From: Actinopolyspora halophila DSM 43834
GTDB taxonomy: Bacteria > Actinomycetota > Actinomycetes > Mycobacteriales > Pseudonocardiaceae
Direction: 5' to 3'
DNA: 64,000 nt
NCBI RefSeq assembly: GCF_000371785.1
Contig: NZ_AQUI01000002.1
Location: 4,761,352-4,825,351, forward strand
Made by a program: the position numbers and the translations under genes. The stretch's first letter is position 1; every line of letters starts with the position of its first letter. Under the pieces are notes generated by a model. The model made no database searches and had not been told where the DNA came from. It saw only the letters and a list, made by a program, of their open reading frames with translations. This document shows positions 1 through 7,744 of this stretch, one piece after another.

Positions 1-2522
1 AAGGCGGTGAACGTCTGGCGCGGGCCGGAATCGGACTGGGAGCCGGTGAACATGTTGTCCCCGGCCCACTGCGAAGTGGTCTGCGCGGGGGCGTCGAGCG
101 GATCCGTGCTCTGCTGCCCGGTTGGTGCTTCCCGGACACCCGCGTCCGGCGGTTCTGCCGCCGATTCCGCGTAGGCCTCGCGTCCGACCGGCGCCCCCGC
201 GGAACTCGGCACCTCACCCGGAGCGTCCGAAGCCGGGCCCGCGGTGTCGCCGGCACCGCCCGCGGCAGGCGTAGCCGCACGTTGCGCGTCGCTCCCGCTC
301 GGTCGCGCGTTGCCCTCGTCCTGCTGCGCGGTCTCGCCGTTCGACTGCGCGGTGTTCTGGCCGGGAGCTGCGGGCTGCTCGGCCGTCGCGCCCGCGGCGA
401 CAACATCGGGGGATTCCCCGGACTTGCTGTCCTGTCCGAAGTCCACGGTCCTGGTCTCGGGGGGCTGGTCGCCGCCGTCGTCCACTGAGAGCTGCAACTG
501 ACCGCCCGGGGTCCGCTCCACTTCGATGGTCCGGCCGCCCTGCTCGATAACCGCGGTTCCGTCCTCGTTCGGACGAACAGTGGTTACCTGGCGAGCACCG
601 TCAGCCCCCGCACCGGCGGCCGGCTTGCCGGACGTCGCACCATCCTGGCCGGATTGATCGGAGGTGGCCGCACCACCCGTGCCGGAGGCAACACCGGCTA
701 CGTCCGAAGCACCGGGCGTGAGCCGTTCCCCCGCTGCGAACTCCCCATCGGAAGAACGTTGTGCTGCCTCCCCCGTCCGGGGGTCGGCATCCTGCTGAGC
801 ACCCGCGGAGTCGTCGAAAGCGATCTCGTAGGTCTGTGGCTCACCATTCGGGCCGATCAACGTGACCTGGGGGTTTCCCTGCTCAGCGGCTTCCCGGACG
901 GTGATCTTCTCCTCACCCTCCCCCAGAGTGACCTCGTCCGGGTTCTGCTCGGAGGACTCACCGTTCTTCGATCCCGGGAGATCTTCCTTCATCTCCCCGT
1001 CGTCGGGCGTACCGGGAGGCTGCTGGTCGGCTCCCCCCGCTCCGGGCGGCCCCGCTCCCGCGGTACCCGCGCCCGCCCCGGTGCCACCGGTTCCACCGCC
1101 ACTCCCGCTGCCGCTCCCAGCGCCGCTCGAAGTGCCGGACCTGCCGTCCTTCCCGGAGCCGTCACCGCTTCCCTCCGAAACACCCTTGAAAGGATCATCG
1201 CTGACCTTCGCCTCTTGGAGCAGCTGCTGGTAACACTGCTCCACGGTGCTGGTCGTGTTGGAAGTCTGCTGATCGAACTGCGTCAGCTTGTTCTGGAACT
1301 CCGGAACGAAAGAAGAGTCCAGCCACTTCTTGGCATCGTCTATAATTCCTTGGCGAATGCTGTCCACGGCATTTTTCGCGCCTACCGTATTACCTATGAC
1401 AGCGCCAACAGGGCCTCCGAGTACCGCTCCTACAGCGGCACCTTTCAGGTTCTCCCAGGTCCCGGAAAAAATATCGTCGATACCTACATCGTTCAGATCT
1501 TCCATTTTGAGGTTTCCACGAGCCTTGCGAATCTCGTCAGCCGTCTCCTCCGGAGACTTCCCGGAGCACTTGAGCTCTTTGCCCACGTCGAGCACGAACT
1601 TCGCGTACTCACGAACCGCCTTCTGGATACCGTCCATCGCGGGAACGATCGCTCCCGCCAAGCTCTCGACCTCGTCGATGACCACGGTTCCACTGCTCGT
1701 GTAGGAATCTACCTTCCCGGCCGCCGCTTCCGAGGCCTCGCCCTGCCAGGTCTCCCGAACACCGCCGAAATCCCTCTTCATGCTGCCGCTCTGATCCAGC
1801 AGCGCCGAGTGAACCTTTTCCAGGCGATCGGCGTCCTCACGAAAAGCGGCGAAATCTATACCCCGCAGATCGTCGTACCGACGCTTGATCTCACCTTCGA
1901 AGTCCGGTCCGTTTCCCGTCCAGTCCTTGAAGTGCGGCAGGAACTTGGAATAGTACTCCAATCCGGGAGTTCCGTCATCGAGCAACCGGTCCGAGTTCGG
2001 AACCTGCGACCCACTGTTCAGACTTTTCTTCGCCTTGTCGAAATCATCGGAATTTTCACCTCCCTCACTCCCCTCCTTTTCCTCGCCACCCGAGAAGAGA
2101 CCTCCCACAGCCGACGTTATGCTACCGACCGCGTCCCCGACGGAGGTTGCCGCGTCGCTTAGGGAAGTAACGGTGTCCCCAAAAGAGGACAACACCCCCG
2201 AACCGGAAGAGTCACCCGAGTTGCCGTCTACGTCGTTCGCGTTGTTCCCATTCCCGTAATCGTTGTTCCCGTTGTTCCCATAATTTCCGTTTCGGTAATC
2301 ATCGTTTCCGTAGCCCCCGTCGTCCGAGTTCCCCGAATCCGTTCCGTCCTGCCCGTACTGCCCGTTGGACGTTCCGTCCCGGCCTGTTCGGTCGTAGTCC
2401 CGACCCTCTCCGTAATCGCTCCCCGTCCTGGCATCCGGGGAGTCGTTCGACGACCCCCCGGTGTCGTCCCGGCTCGTCGAGCGATCGTCAGAGTCCGTGC
2501 TACTTCTCCCCCGCCTCGTCAT
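1..2522 (-). CDS. Large WXG-type type VII secretion substrate (C-terminus beyond window)
   Basis: The frame is open from an ATG at 2522 to the left edge, at least 840 residues. It has a GGAG ribosome-binding site six bases upstream and starts 2 bases after the preceding small gene. In order: an Asp/Ser/Asn/Gly/Tyr-rich tract (about residues 10-100) with short NYGN/NDYGN-type repeats, a helical WXG100-like region with WQG near residue 258, a glycine-zipper hydrophobic stretch (about 357-381, GAVLGGPVGAVIG), a short helical region containing a Cys, then several hundred Gly/Ser/Pro/Glu-rich residues. The layout resembles large ESX-exported proteins, with a WXG head and a long disordered tail. 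No toxin domain is visible in the part present. M. tuberculosis has a comparable small-then-large pair downstream of glmM (Rv3440c-Rv3439c, from memory). The secreted role is inferred. Confidence 0.6.
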   Translation of the reverse strand, partial: MTRRGRSSTDSDDRSTSRDDTGGSSNDSPDARTGSDYGEGRDYDRTGRDGTSNGQYGQDGTDSGNSDDGGYGNDDYRNGNYGNNGNNDYGNGNNANDVDGNSGDSSGSGVLSSFGDTVTSLSDAATSVGDAVGSITSAVGGLFSGGEEKEGSEGGENSDDFDKAKKSLNSGSQVPNSDRLLDDGTPGLEYYSKFLPHFKDWTGNGPDFEGEIKRRYDDLRGIDFAAFREDADRLEKVHSALLDQSGSMKRDFGGVRETWQGEASEAAAGKVDSYTSSGTVVIDEVESLAGAIVPAMDGIQKAVREYAKFVLDVGKELKCSGKSPEETADEIRKARGNLKMEDLNDVGIDDIFSGTWENLKGAAVGAVLGGPVGAVIGNTVGAKNAVDSIRQGIIDDAKKWLDSSFVPEFQNKLTQFDQQTSNTTSTVEQCYQQLLQEAKVSDDPFKGVSEGSGDGSGKDGRSGTSSGAGSGSGSGGGTGGTGAGAGTAGAGPPGAGGADQQPPGTPDDGEMKEDLPGSKNGESSEQNPDEVTLGEGEEKITVREAAEQGNPQVTLIGPNGEPQTYEIAFDDSAGAQQDADPRTGEAAQRSSDGEFAAGERLTPGASDVAGVASGTGGAATSDQSGQDGATSGKPAAGAGADGARQVTTVRPNEDGTAVIEQGGRTIEVERTPGGQLQLSVDDGGDQPPETRTVDFGQDSKSGESPDVVAAGATAEQPAAPGQNTAQSNGETAQQDEGNARPSGSDAQRAATPAAGGAGDTAGPASDAPGEVPSSAGAPVGREAYAESAAEPPDAGVREAPTGQQSTDPLDAPAQTTSQWAGDNMFTGSQSDSGPRQTFTA

Positions 2523-2524
2523 TC

Positions 2525-2827
2525 TCAGCTCCGAACCTGCTCGATGGTGTTGGCACCGGACTGGTCACTGTCCTGGTACTGCTTACCGGATTCATCAAAA
2601 TTCTGCGCGAGCCGATCACCGTGCTCGGCGAAACTCTTGATGTTCGACTCGATTTTTTCGAGTGCTTCCCTGTAAGCCTCACCCTGCTCCTGAAAGTCCC
2701 TACCGGCCTTGTCGGGAGTCACGGAACTGTCCGCAACCTTCTGCACCTGCGAACGTATCTCCTCCGCGCTTCCCGAGAATGATTTAGCTATCCGGGACAG
2801 ATCACTCCCCGACGCAGTGAATCCCAT
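2525..2827 (-). CDS. EspC/WXG100-like small secreted protein
   Basis: 100 residues, all helix-forming and hydrophilic, with no signal peptide or membrane segment. It lacks a WXG turn but has the size and heptad character of EspC-family (DUF2580-like) type VII substrates. The start ATG follows GGGAGAGGAAA. The stop lies 2 bases before the next gene, so the two are co-translated and probably form a co-secreted pair. The closeness to an ESX-4-like locus supports this. The family call rests on size, fold tendency and context rather than a diagnostic motif. Confidence 0.6.
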   Translation of the reverse strand: MGFTASGSDLSRIAKSFSGSAEEIRSQVQKVADSSVTPDKAGRDFQEQGEAYREALEKIESNIKSFAEHGDRLAQNFDESGKQYQDSDQSGANTIEQVRS

Positions 2828-3042
2828 TTTCCTCTCCCTCTCGAAAGAAGCTTGCTCCCGTCAGAGCCACTCGAACCATCACAAAACCGGCTTGTTCGTC
2901 CGAGCTCGATGATCGCAACAGGAAGACAAGCACCGCGATTTTTCGAACCAGCTCGTTGCAAAAGCAAATACAGACCCTACCGGTCGGTACTACCACACGT
3001 TCATGTCGTCGCACGCACAAAAGCCATCGAATGTCCCCTGGC

Positions 3043-3309
3043 TCAGTACAGCCGTGCGGGGGGATACGGCCCGTTCAGGTGCCTCGCCTGCCAATAGGCC
3101 TGCTGCCACTGTTGGGCAAGCTGTTGATACGACGCCGTGCGAGATGCGTAGTAACCGGGGTGGCAGTACCCCGGTGGGTCGTGGGGATGGGCCTGCTGAG
3201 GGCCGTTGCTCAACCGCCTGCCTCTTCGCTTCCCGCGTGCCACGAGCGCGAGCACCGTTCCCGGGATAGCCAGCAGGAACAGGAGCAACAGCAGTTCCCG
3301 GCCGCCCAT
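3043..3309 (-). CDS. Small single-pass membrane protein, unknown function
   Basis: 88 residues. The N-terminus is a membrane helix (residues about 4-23, LLLLLFLLAIPGTVLALVA) followed at once by a basic patch (RGKRRGRR), predicting a cytoplasmic C-terminus rich in Gln, His, Pro and Tyr. ATG at 3309 follows GGAGGGGG at 7-base spacing; a GTG one codon earlier is also possible. It sits between two other tiny membrane genes and the EspC-like pair, all on one strand. I do not recognise the family. Confidence 0.55.
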   Translation of the reverse strand: MGGRELLLLLFLLAIPGTVLALVARGKRRGRRLSNGPQQAHPHDPPGYCHPGYYASRTASYQQLAQQWQQAYWQARHLNGPYPPARLY

Positions 3310-3375
3310 CACAACACCCCCTCCGACAGCTTCGCTCAGTGCGCAGCATCCTATCGGAGACAGGGGTGTCGATGA

Positions 3376-3468
3376 TCAGACGAGCACGAGCACGAGGATC
3401 GCGCCGAGCACCATAACGGAGATCGGGAGGAACAGCACGTAGAGCAGATCACCGAGGAAATAGCGCAT
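3376..3468 (-). CDS. Possible 30-residue hydrophobic peptide
   Basis: An ATG at 3468 opens a 30-codon frame that is almost entirely one membrane helix (MRYFLGDLLYVLFLPISVMV then ten more aliphatic residues), ending in TGA. A GGAGG lies 12 bases upstream, rather far for a normal site. It is kept because strand, position and membrane character match its two neighbours. It could still be chance. Confidence 0.35.
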   Translation of the reverse strand: MRYFLGDLLYVLFLPISVMVLGAILVLVLV

Positions 3469-3518
3469 GACCGAACGACACCTCCGCCGGAACGGGAACA
3501 GCGGAAACGACTCGGTTC

Positions 3519-3686
3519 TCAGTGTTTCGCACGACGCGGCCAGTGCTCAAGCACCCAGGTTCCGCCGTCCTGCGCCAAGGTCGCCGCCTTGGCACCGGCG
3601 ATGGCGAGAGCGGCCAGGACCACGAGACCCAGTACCAGACCGACCGCGAACAATGCGATCAGCATGGTGAAAACGATGGCACCCAT
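3519..3686 (-). CDS. Small membrane protein downstream of glmM
   Basis: 55 residues. Residues about 4-32 form one long hydrophobic helix (FTMLIALFAVGLVLGLVVLA and onward), followed by a short polar tail ending WPRRAKH. The ATG at 3686 has only a weak upstream purine stretch. It begins 54 bases after glmM ends, and the start codon sits on the edge of a perfect CRP-type palindrome, so expression may be set there rather than by read-through from glmM. Function unknown. Confidence 0.5.
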   Translation of the reverse strand: MGAIVFTMLIALFAVGLVLGLVVLAALAIAGAKAATLAQDGGTWVLEHWPRRAKH

Positions 3687-3706
3687 GTGTGAAGGGTCTC
3701 ACACAT
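3685..3706. promoter_or_regulatory. CRP/GlxR-type operator palindrome
   Basis: A perfect dyad, ATGTGTGA-agggtc-TCACACAT, contains TGTGA-N6-TCACA exactly, the consensus half-sites and spacing of CRP-family regulators (CRP or GlxR in actinobacteria). It lies in the short gap between glmM and the small membrane gene and overlaps that gene's start codon, so bound protein would more likely repress than activate it. The sequence match is direct; the regulator is inferred. Confidence 0.5.
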
Positions 3707-3740
3707 AAGCTCACCAAGCGAGACTTAGCTCACATATTCA

Positions 3741-5072
3741 TCAGATCGAGCCAACGACTTCGGCCAACTGCTCGGCCGTGCTCCGGGCCCGATCAGCCGT
3801 CGGCGCCTCCACCATCACTCGCACGAGCTGCTCGGTGCCCGAGGGGCGCAACAGCACCCGCCCGTGCTCCCCCAGCTCGGCCTCCGCGTTCGCCACGGCC
3901 TCGGCGACGGCGGGAGCGTGAACAGCGGTCGTCTTGTCCGTCACCGACACGTTGACCAGGCTCTGCGGCAACCGGGTCATGGTCGCGGCCAGCTCGGCCA
4001 GGGAACTGCCCGTGCCGACCATGCGATCCATCAGGCGCAGCGCCGTGAGCAAGCCGTCCCCGGTGGTCGCGTGCCCGGGAAGCACGATGTGACCGGACTG
4101 CTCCCCCCCGAGAGCGAATCCGCCCGCGCGCAGCTCCTCCAGCACGTAACGGTCCCCGACCGCCGTGGTGCGCAGCTTGAGCCCGTTCTCGCGCATGGCC
4201 AGGTGCAGCCCGAGGTTGCTCATCACCGTGGCCACCACGGTGTCCTCGGCCAGTTCACCCCCGTCACGCATGGCCAGCGCCAACACGGCCAGTATCCGAT
4301 CACCGTCGACCAGCGACCCGGACGCGTCCACCGCCATGCACCGGTCGGCGTCCCCGTCGTGCGCGATCCCCAGGTCGGCGGAGTGCTCGACCACCGCCTC
4401 CTGCAGCCGCTCGGGACGGGTGGAACCGACCCCGTCGTTGATGTTCACCCCGTCCGGCTCGGCGTGCAGCGCGACGACGTCCGCACCGGCTCTCCGGTAG
4501 GCCTCCGGTGCCGCTTGCGCGGCCGCACCGTGCGCGCAGTCCACCACAACGCGCAACCCGGTCAGTGAACGCGAGGTCGAGCTCAGCAGGTGATCGACGT
4601 AACGGTCCAGCGCGTCGGGCAGTTCGCGGATCCTGCCCACGTGCTCGCCCGTCGGTCGGTCCCGCGTCTCGTCCAGGCGCGCGGCGATCTCGTCCTCGAT
4701 GGCATCGGGGAGCTTGTGCCCGCCCGCCGCGAACAACTTGATGCCGTTGTCCGGCATCGGATTGTGCGAAGCCGAGATCATGACTCCGAGATCGGCCCCG
4801 GTGTCGGCGACCAGCTGAGCCACGGCCGGGGTCGGCAGCACACCGACCCGCCACACGTCCGCGCCTGCCGAGGCGAGGCCCGCGGTCACGGCCGCGTCGA
4901 GCATCTCACCGCTCGCCCGGGGATCCCGCCCCACCAGCGCGACGCGGCGCCGGGAGTCGTCCCGCTCGTAAAGAACCCGCGCGGCGGTGCTCGTCAGCGA
5001 CATCGCCAGCTCGGGGCCGAGATCGGCATTGGCGAGACCACGCACACCGTCGGTGCCGAACAGACGGGACAA
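3741..5072 (-). CDS. glmM: Phosphoglucosamine mutase GlmM
   Basis: 443 residues, the usual length. Converts glucosamine-6-phosphate to glucosamine-1-phosphate, feeding UDP-GlcNAc for peptidoglycan. All four family signatures are present: the catalytic phosphoserine loop ISASHNP (Ser102), the metal loop DGDADR, the sugar loop GGEQSGH, and the phosphate-binding loop RPSGTEQ, where many family members have RPSGTEP. The start is TTG at 5072 with a strong AGGAGGAAACGG upstream. It follows rpsI by 187 bases, as in mycobacteria, and is likely read from the rplM-rpsI transcript past a hairpin at 5230-5252. Confidence 0.97.
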   Translation of the reverse strand: MSRLFGTDGVRGLANADLGPELAMSLTSTAARVLYERDDSRRRVALVGRDPRASGEMLDAAVTAGLASAGADVWRVGVLPTPAVAQLVADTGADLGVMISASHNPMPDNGIKLFAAGGHKLPDAIEDEIAARLDETRDRPTGEHVGRIRELPDALDRYVDHLLSSTSRSLTGLRVVVDCAHGAAAQAAPEAYRRAGADVVALHAEPDGVNINDGVGSTRPERLQEAVVEHSADLGIAHDGDADRCMAVDASGSLVDGDRILAVLALAMRDGGELAEDTVVATVMSNLGLHLAMRENGLKLRTTAVGDRYVLEELRAGGFALGGEQSGHIVLPGHATTGDGLLTALRLMDRMVGTGSSLAELAATMTRLPQSLVNVSVTDKTTAVHAPAVAEAVANAEAELGEHGRVLLRPSGTEQLVRVMVEAPTADRARSTAEQLAEVVGSI

Positions 5073-5229
5073 CCGTTTCCTCCTGCTGAATCACGACGCG
5101 CCCACGCGGCCGGGTACCTCCGGACCAAATACTGCGGGAGCAGCCTCTCGCCCGACGGACGGAGACTGCTCCCACAGAGTTCCTCGTCTTCCGGGCAGCC
5201 GCAACACGACTGCGCCCGACCGGAAGGAC

Positions 5230-5252
5230 GGGCCCGCAACCACGGCGGGCCC
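5230..5252 (-). terminator. Hairpin after rpsI
   Basis: Inverted repeat GGGCCCGC-aaccacg-GCGGGCCC, 8 bp, lying 7 bases beyond the rpsI stop codon. There is no clear T tract on the far side, so it is probably a partial terminator or 3'-end stabiliser between rpsI and glmM. Confidence 0.5.
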
Positions 5253-5259
5253 GGAAAAG

Positions 5260-5760
5260 TCACCGCTTGCTGTACTGCGGGGACTTCCTGGCCTTCTTGA
5301 GGCTGTACTTCTTACGTTCCTTGGCCCTGGGATCGCGGGTGAGCATGCCCGCCTTCTTCAGGGTGGGGCGGTCGTCCGGCTGGTAGGCCACCAGGGCACG
5401 GGCGATAGCCATCCGCAGCGCACCGGCCTGGCCGGAGGGTCCGCCACCGGTCAGGTTGGCGAAGACGTCGAAGCCCTCCGTGCGCTCCAACAGCTCCAGC
5501 GGCTCACGGGCGATGTTCTGGTGCACCCGGTTCGGCATGTACTCGTCCATCGACTTGCCGTTGAGGACGAACCGACCGGTCCCGGGAACCAACCGAACCC
5601 GCACGATCGCCGTCTTGCGCCGCCCGACGGTCTGGATCGGCCTGCCGGACGGAATCGGTGCCATCTCCTGAGGGAAGGCCTCAGGGGCCGGCTCGTCCGC
5701 CGGGACCTCTGAATCGAGGACCTCGGGAGCCGGGGCTTCGTCGGTCTCTGGAGTGCTCAC
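5260..5760 (-). CDS. rpsI: 30S ribosomal protein S9 (uS9)
   Basis: About 166 residues from GTG at 5760, which has GAGGA seven bases upstream. A GTG at 5787 overlapping the rplM stop would add nine residues. The core begins at [10 protein letters not shown] and ends with the typical basic tail KSPQYSKR, which reaches the P-site tRNA. The first roughly 40 residues are an acidic Pro/Glu/Ala-rich extension (for example [20 protein letters not shown]), seen in some actinobacterial S9 proteins and consistent with an acidic proteome. Co-transcribed with rplM. Confidence 0.97.
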   Translation of the reverse strand: MSTPETDEAPAPEVLDSEVPADEPAPEAFPQEMAPIPSGRPIQTVGRRKTAIVRVRLVPGTGRFVLNGKSMDEYMPNRVHQNIAREPLELLERTEGFDVFANLTGGGPSGQAGALRMAIARALVAYQPDDRPTLKKAGMLTRDPRAKERKKYSLKKARKSPQYSKR

Positions 5761-5783
5761 GTGCTCTTCCTCGTATCCCTCGG

Positions 5784-6230
5784 TCACTTCTTGGCCCTCG
5801 TTTCGATCTCGAAGGGCTGCGGCTGCTGCGACTGGTGCGGATGCTCCGGCCCGGCGTACACCCTGAGCTTCTTGCCCATCGCGCGGCCGAGCTTGCCCTT
5901 GGGCAGCATGCCCTTGATCGTCCTCTCCAGCAGACGCTCGGGCTTGTTGTCGAGCATCTCGCCGAAGGAGTGTTTCTTCAGGCCGCCGGGATAACCACTG
6001 TGCCGGTAGACGAAGGCCTGATCGCGCTTCTTCCCGGTGAGGGCGACCTTGTCGGCATTGACGATGACGACGAAGTCGCCGGTGTCCATGTGCGGAGCGT
6101 AGGTCGGCTTGTGCTTGCCACGCAGCAGCGTGGCGGCCTGGGTGGCCAGCCGGCCGAGCACCACGTTCTCGGCGTCGATCACATGCCAGGCGTGGGTCAC
6201 CTCGCCGGCCTTCGGGCTGTACGTGCGCAC
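5784..6230 (-). CDS. rplM: 50S ribosomal protein L13 (uL13)
   Basis: 148 residues from GTG at 6230 (AGGTAGACCC upstream); the first residues RTYSPKAGE match actinobacterial L13. The frame is open further upstream, but that part is Arg-rich and unlike L13. An early-assembly protein of the large subunit. Contains the conserved [16 protein letters not shown] and HSGYPGGLK stretches. First gene of the rplM-rpsI pair, with a promoter about 225 bases upstream leaving a long leader. Confidence 0.97.
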   Translation of the reverse strand: MRTYSPKAGEVTHAWHVIDAENVVLGRLATQAATLLRGKHKPTYAPHMDTGDFVVIVNADKVALTGKKRDQAFVYRHSGYPGGLKKHSFGEMLDNKPERLLERTIKGMLPKGKLGRAMGKKLRVYAGPEHPHQSQQPQPFEIETRAKK

Positions 6231-6454
6231 GGGTCTACCTCGTCGTCGTTCGCGTTGGAATCTCGGTGCGGCAGTCGTGTCCCGTCGCCCATTACGTCGG
6301 GGCGGATCGCGATCCGATTCACCCCGTGGGAACCAAGCACATCCCACGAGCGACCGAGACCGCGACCTCCGGCGGGTCACCCCCGGGGCATACCGCGTCA
6401 GTCGGTCATCGAATCATCTCGCGGTCGTGCACACCCACCGCACAACAACGGATG

Positions 6455-6484
6455 AGAGTACTCGGTGGCTGACGAACGGGTCAA
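6455..6484 (-). promoter_or_regulatory. Housekeeping-type promoter of rplM-rpsI
   Basis: On the minus strand: -35 TTGACC, 18-bp spacer, -10 TACTCT, embedded in CCCGTTTTGACCC. The same 13 bases occur at the rpsL promoter (47448-47460). It implies a leader of about 215 nt before rplM. Confidence 0.6.
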
Positions 6485-6590
6485 AACGGGTCCCCTCAAA
6501 GCCCCACGAGAGACTCTCGCTGCCGACGGTACCGCTTGGACCTGCCTTCAGCACCGAACTCATGGTATCGGACGGTGTCACCGGACGAGA

Positions 6591-6627
6591 CGTGCCCCCT
6601 GGATCCCGTTGCGATCCAGGGGGCACG
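6591..6627 (-). terminator. 15-bp perfect hairpin between the ESX genes and rplM
   Basis: CGTGCCCCCTGGATC and its exact complement flank a 7-base loop (ccgttgc). It lies about 260 bases past the last ESX gene stop and just upstream of the rplM promoter, so it insulates the two units. No T run follows, which is common for GC-rich actinomycete terminators. Confidence 0.6.
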
Positions 6628-6740
6628 TGAGGTGCTCGGGGCGGCTCGCGGAGCTCTCCCGATCGAGTTGTCGGTGGCCGAGGCCTTTCCTTTCCTTCGG
6701 CGCGGCAGCGCCGCAACGACCACGCTTGCCGGACCGAGTG

Positions 6741-6842
6741 ACCGCGGGTTCTCTCGCGTTGCTCTCGCGAGGACGGCCCCGACGTCGTGCAGGACGCTAC
6801 CCGGTGTCGGGGCACCCGCGGCGAGGGCCCGCGAGAGGTTCC
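6741..6842 (-). repeat. Dispersed structured intergenic repeat, copy A
   Basis: About 95-100 bases, similar to 28403-28496 in the same orientation. Shared landmarks on the plus strand, in order: ACCGCGGG, CTCTCGCGAG, CGACGTCGT, CCCGGTG and GGCACCCG. On the minus strand the ends can pair (CGCGGG with CCCGCG) around inner hairpins. It starts about 45 bases after the stop of the WXG100 gene at 6888. Copy B lies in the same position relative to map. I see no coding potential. Confidence 0.55.
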
Positions 6843-6887
6843 GTCGAGCAACCACCCACGACGGCCCGCACGGAGAACCTCCAGTAA

Positions 6888-7178
6888 TCAGCCGCCGAAC
6901 TTCGCGGCGTTGGCCCGCTCCCCGGCCTGGTAGGACTCGTTGGCCGCGTTGACGGCCATCCCCATCTTGGCCGCGATCTCGCGCATGTTCTGCGCGGACT
7001 CGTTCCACTTGCGCTGGGCCTCGAAGTACTGCTCCTTGGCATCACCGTCCCAGGCCTCGACCAGCGGCTTGAGCATCTGCTCCAGCTCGTCCAGCTCGGA
7101 CTGGATCTTGGTCGCGGCCTGGTTCAAGCTCTCCGCACCCGCGCTGAGCTGGCCGAAGTCAACCTGGATTCCAGACAT
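6888..7178 (-). CDS. esxT: WXG100 family ESX protein (EsxT position)
   Basis: 96 residues, two helices with the turn WDG near residues 43-45 and a short C-terminal tail. A strong site (GGAGAAGG) precedes the ATG. Type VII exported WXG100 proteins leave as helical hairpin dimers, and the partner is most likely the next upstream gene. In M. tuberculosis ESX-4 the gene beside rplM is esxT. The symbol is given by position and family, not by sequence identity. Confidence 0.85.
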   Translation of the reverse strand: MSGIQVDFGQLSAGAESLNQAATKIQSELDELEQMLKPLVEAWDGDAKEQYFEAQRKWNESAQNMREIAAKMGMAVNAANESYQAGERANAAKFGG

Positions 7179-7251
7179 GGTTACACCTTCTCCTCTACGT
7201 GATTAACCCGACGGATGAGAAACCTCTGACGAAGCGGCAGGTGAGCACCGC

Positions 7252-7566
7252 TCAGCCGTTGAGCATGCCCTCGATCTTGGAGACCTCGGCGGCCTGTTCC
7301 TCGTCACGCTGGGCGTAGTCCTGGCCGGAACTCTTGATGTTGTCGCTGATTTCCTGCAGCTGCGTGGTGATGGTGTTCGCGTTCTCGCGGAACTGGTCCA
7401 TCAGCTTCTGGAAGGTCCGGCTCGCGTTGCCGTGCCAGGAGGCGATAACCGGGTCGATCTCGCCCTGCAGCTTGTTCACGGCCTGGTCGACGTTGTTGCG
7501 GACCTCCTCGACCTGAGCCGCGGACTTCTGCATCAACTCCGCGTCGGTCCCAAATCCCTGGGCCAT
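7252..7566 (-). CDS. esxU: WXG100 family ESX protein (EsxU position)
   Basis: 104 residues from ATG at 7566 (AAGGGGG eight bases upstream). Helix, WHG turn near residues 44-46, helix, then a charged C-terminal tail. The frame extends 50 codons upstream, but that part is Arg/Cys-rich with no WXG100 similarity, so the ATG beside the ribosome-binding site is chosen. Lies 73 bases upstream of the EsxT-like gene. Together they should form the exported heterodimer of this ESX system. Confidence 0.85.
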   Translation of the reverse strand: MAQGFGTDAELMQKSAAQVEEVRNNVDQAVNKLQGEIDPVIASWHGNASRTFQKLMDQFRENANTITTQLQEISDNIKSSGQDYAQRDEEQAAEVSKIEGMLNG

Positions 7567-7744
7567 GTGGATAACCCCCTTCAATCCGTGGTCAAAAGAC
7601 CGATCGAACTTCCGACGCAAACATTGCCAGACACGGTTCCGTCGTGTCCCGGTTTTCGTTCGATCACGTTGCTCATGTAAACACCGCGGCACCGCTCGGC
7701 AAGCGCGCGTTCGCACCGCACCGGTGTCCGCTGTGGCCAGTTCC

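Noticed and set aside
654-2162. Plus-strand open frame of 502 codons opposite the left-edge gene
   Set aside because: The minus frame has a good start, WXG-like and glycine-zipper features and coupling to the EspC-like gene. The plus frame has none of these.
2200-2320. Short repeats around 2230-2310 as a possible CRISPR-like or non-coding repeat array
   Set aside because: They are irregular, about 9-15 bases, with no spacers, and are explained by the in-frame Asn/Gly/Tyr/Asp-rich protein tract.
6231-6450. An L13-type regulatory leader for rplM
   Set aside because: The leader is long, but I could not identify the known firmicute L13 leader fold in it. Only the promoter and leader length are supported.
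6414-6851. Minus-strand open frame between rplM and the ESX genes
   Set aside because: It spans the rplM promoter, the 6591-6627 hairpin and the structured repeat, and its translation is Arg/Ser/Pro-rich with no domain.
7567-7716. 50-codon upstream extension of the EsxU-like gene
   Set aside because: WXG100 proteins are about 100 residues, and the extension is Arg/Cys-rich. ATG at 7566 has an excellent ribosome-binding site.
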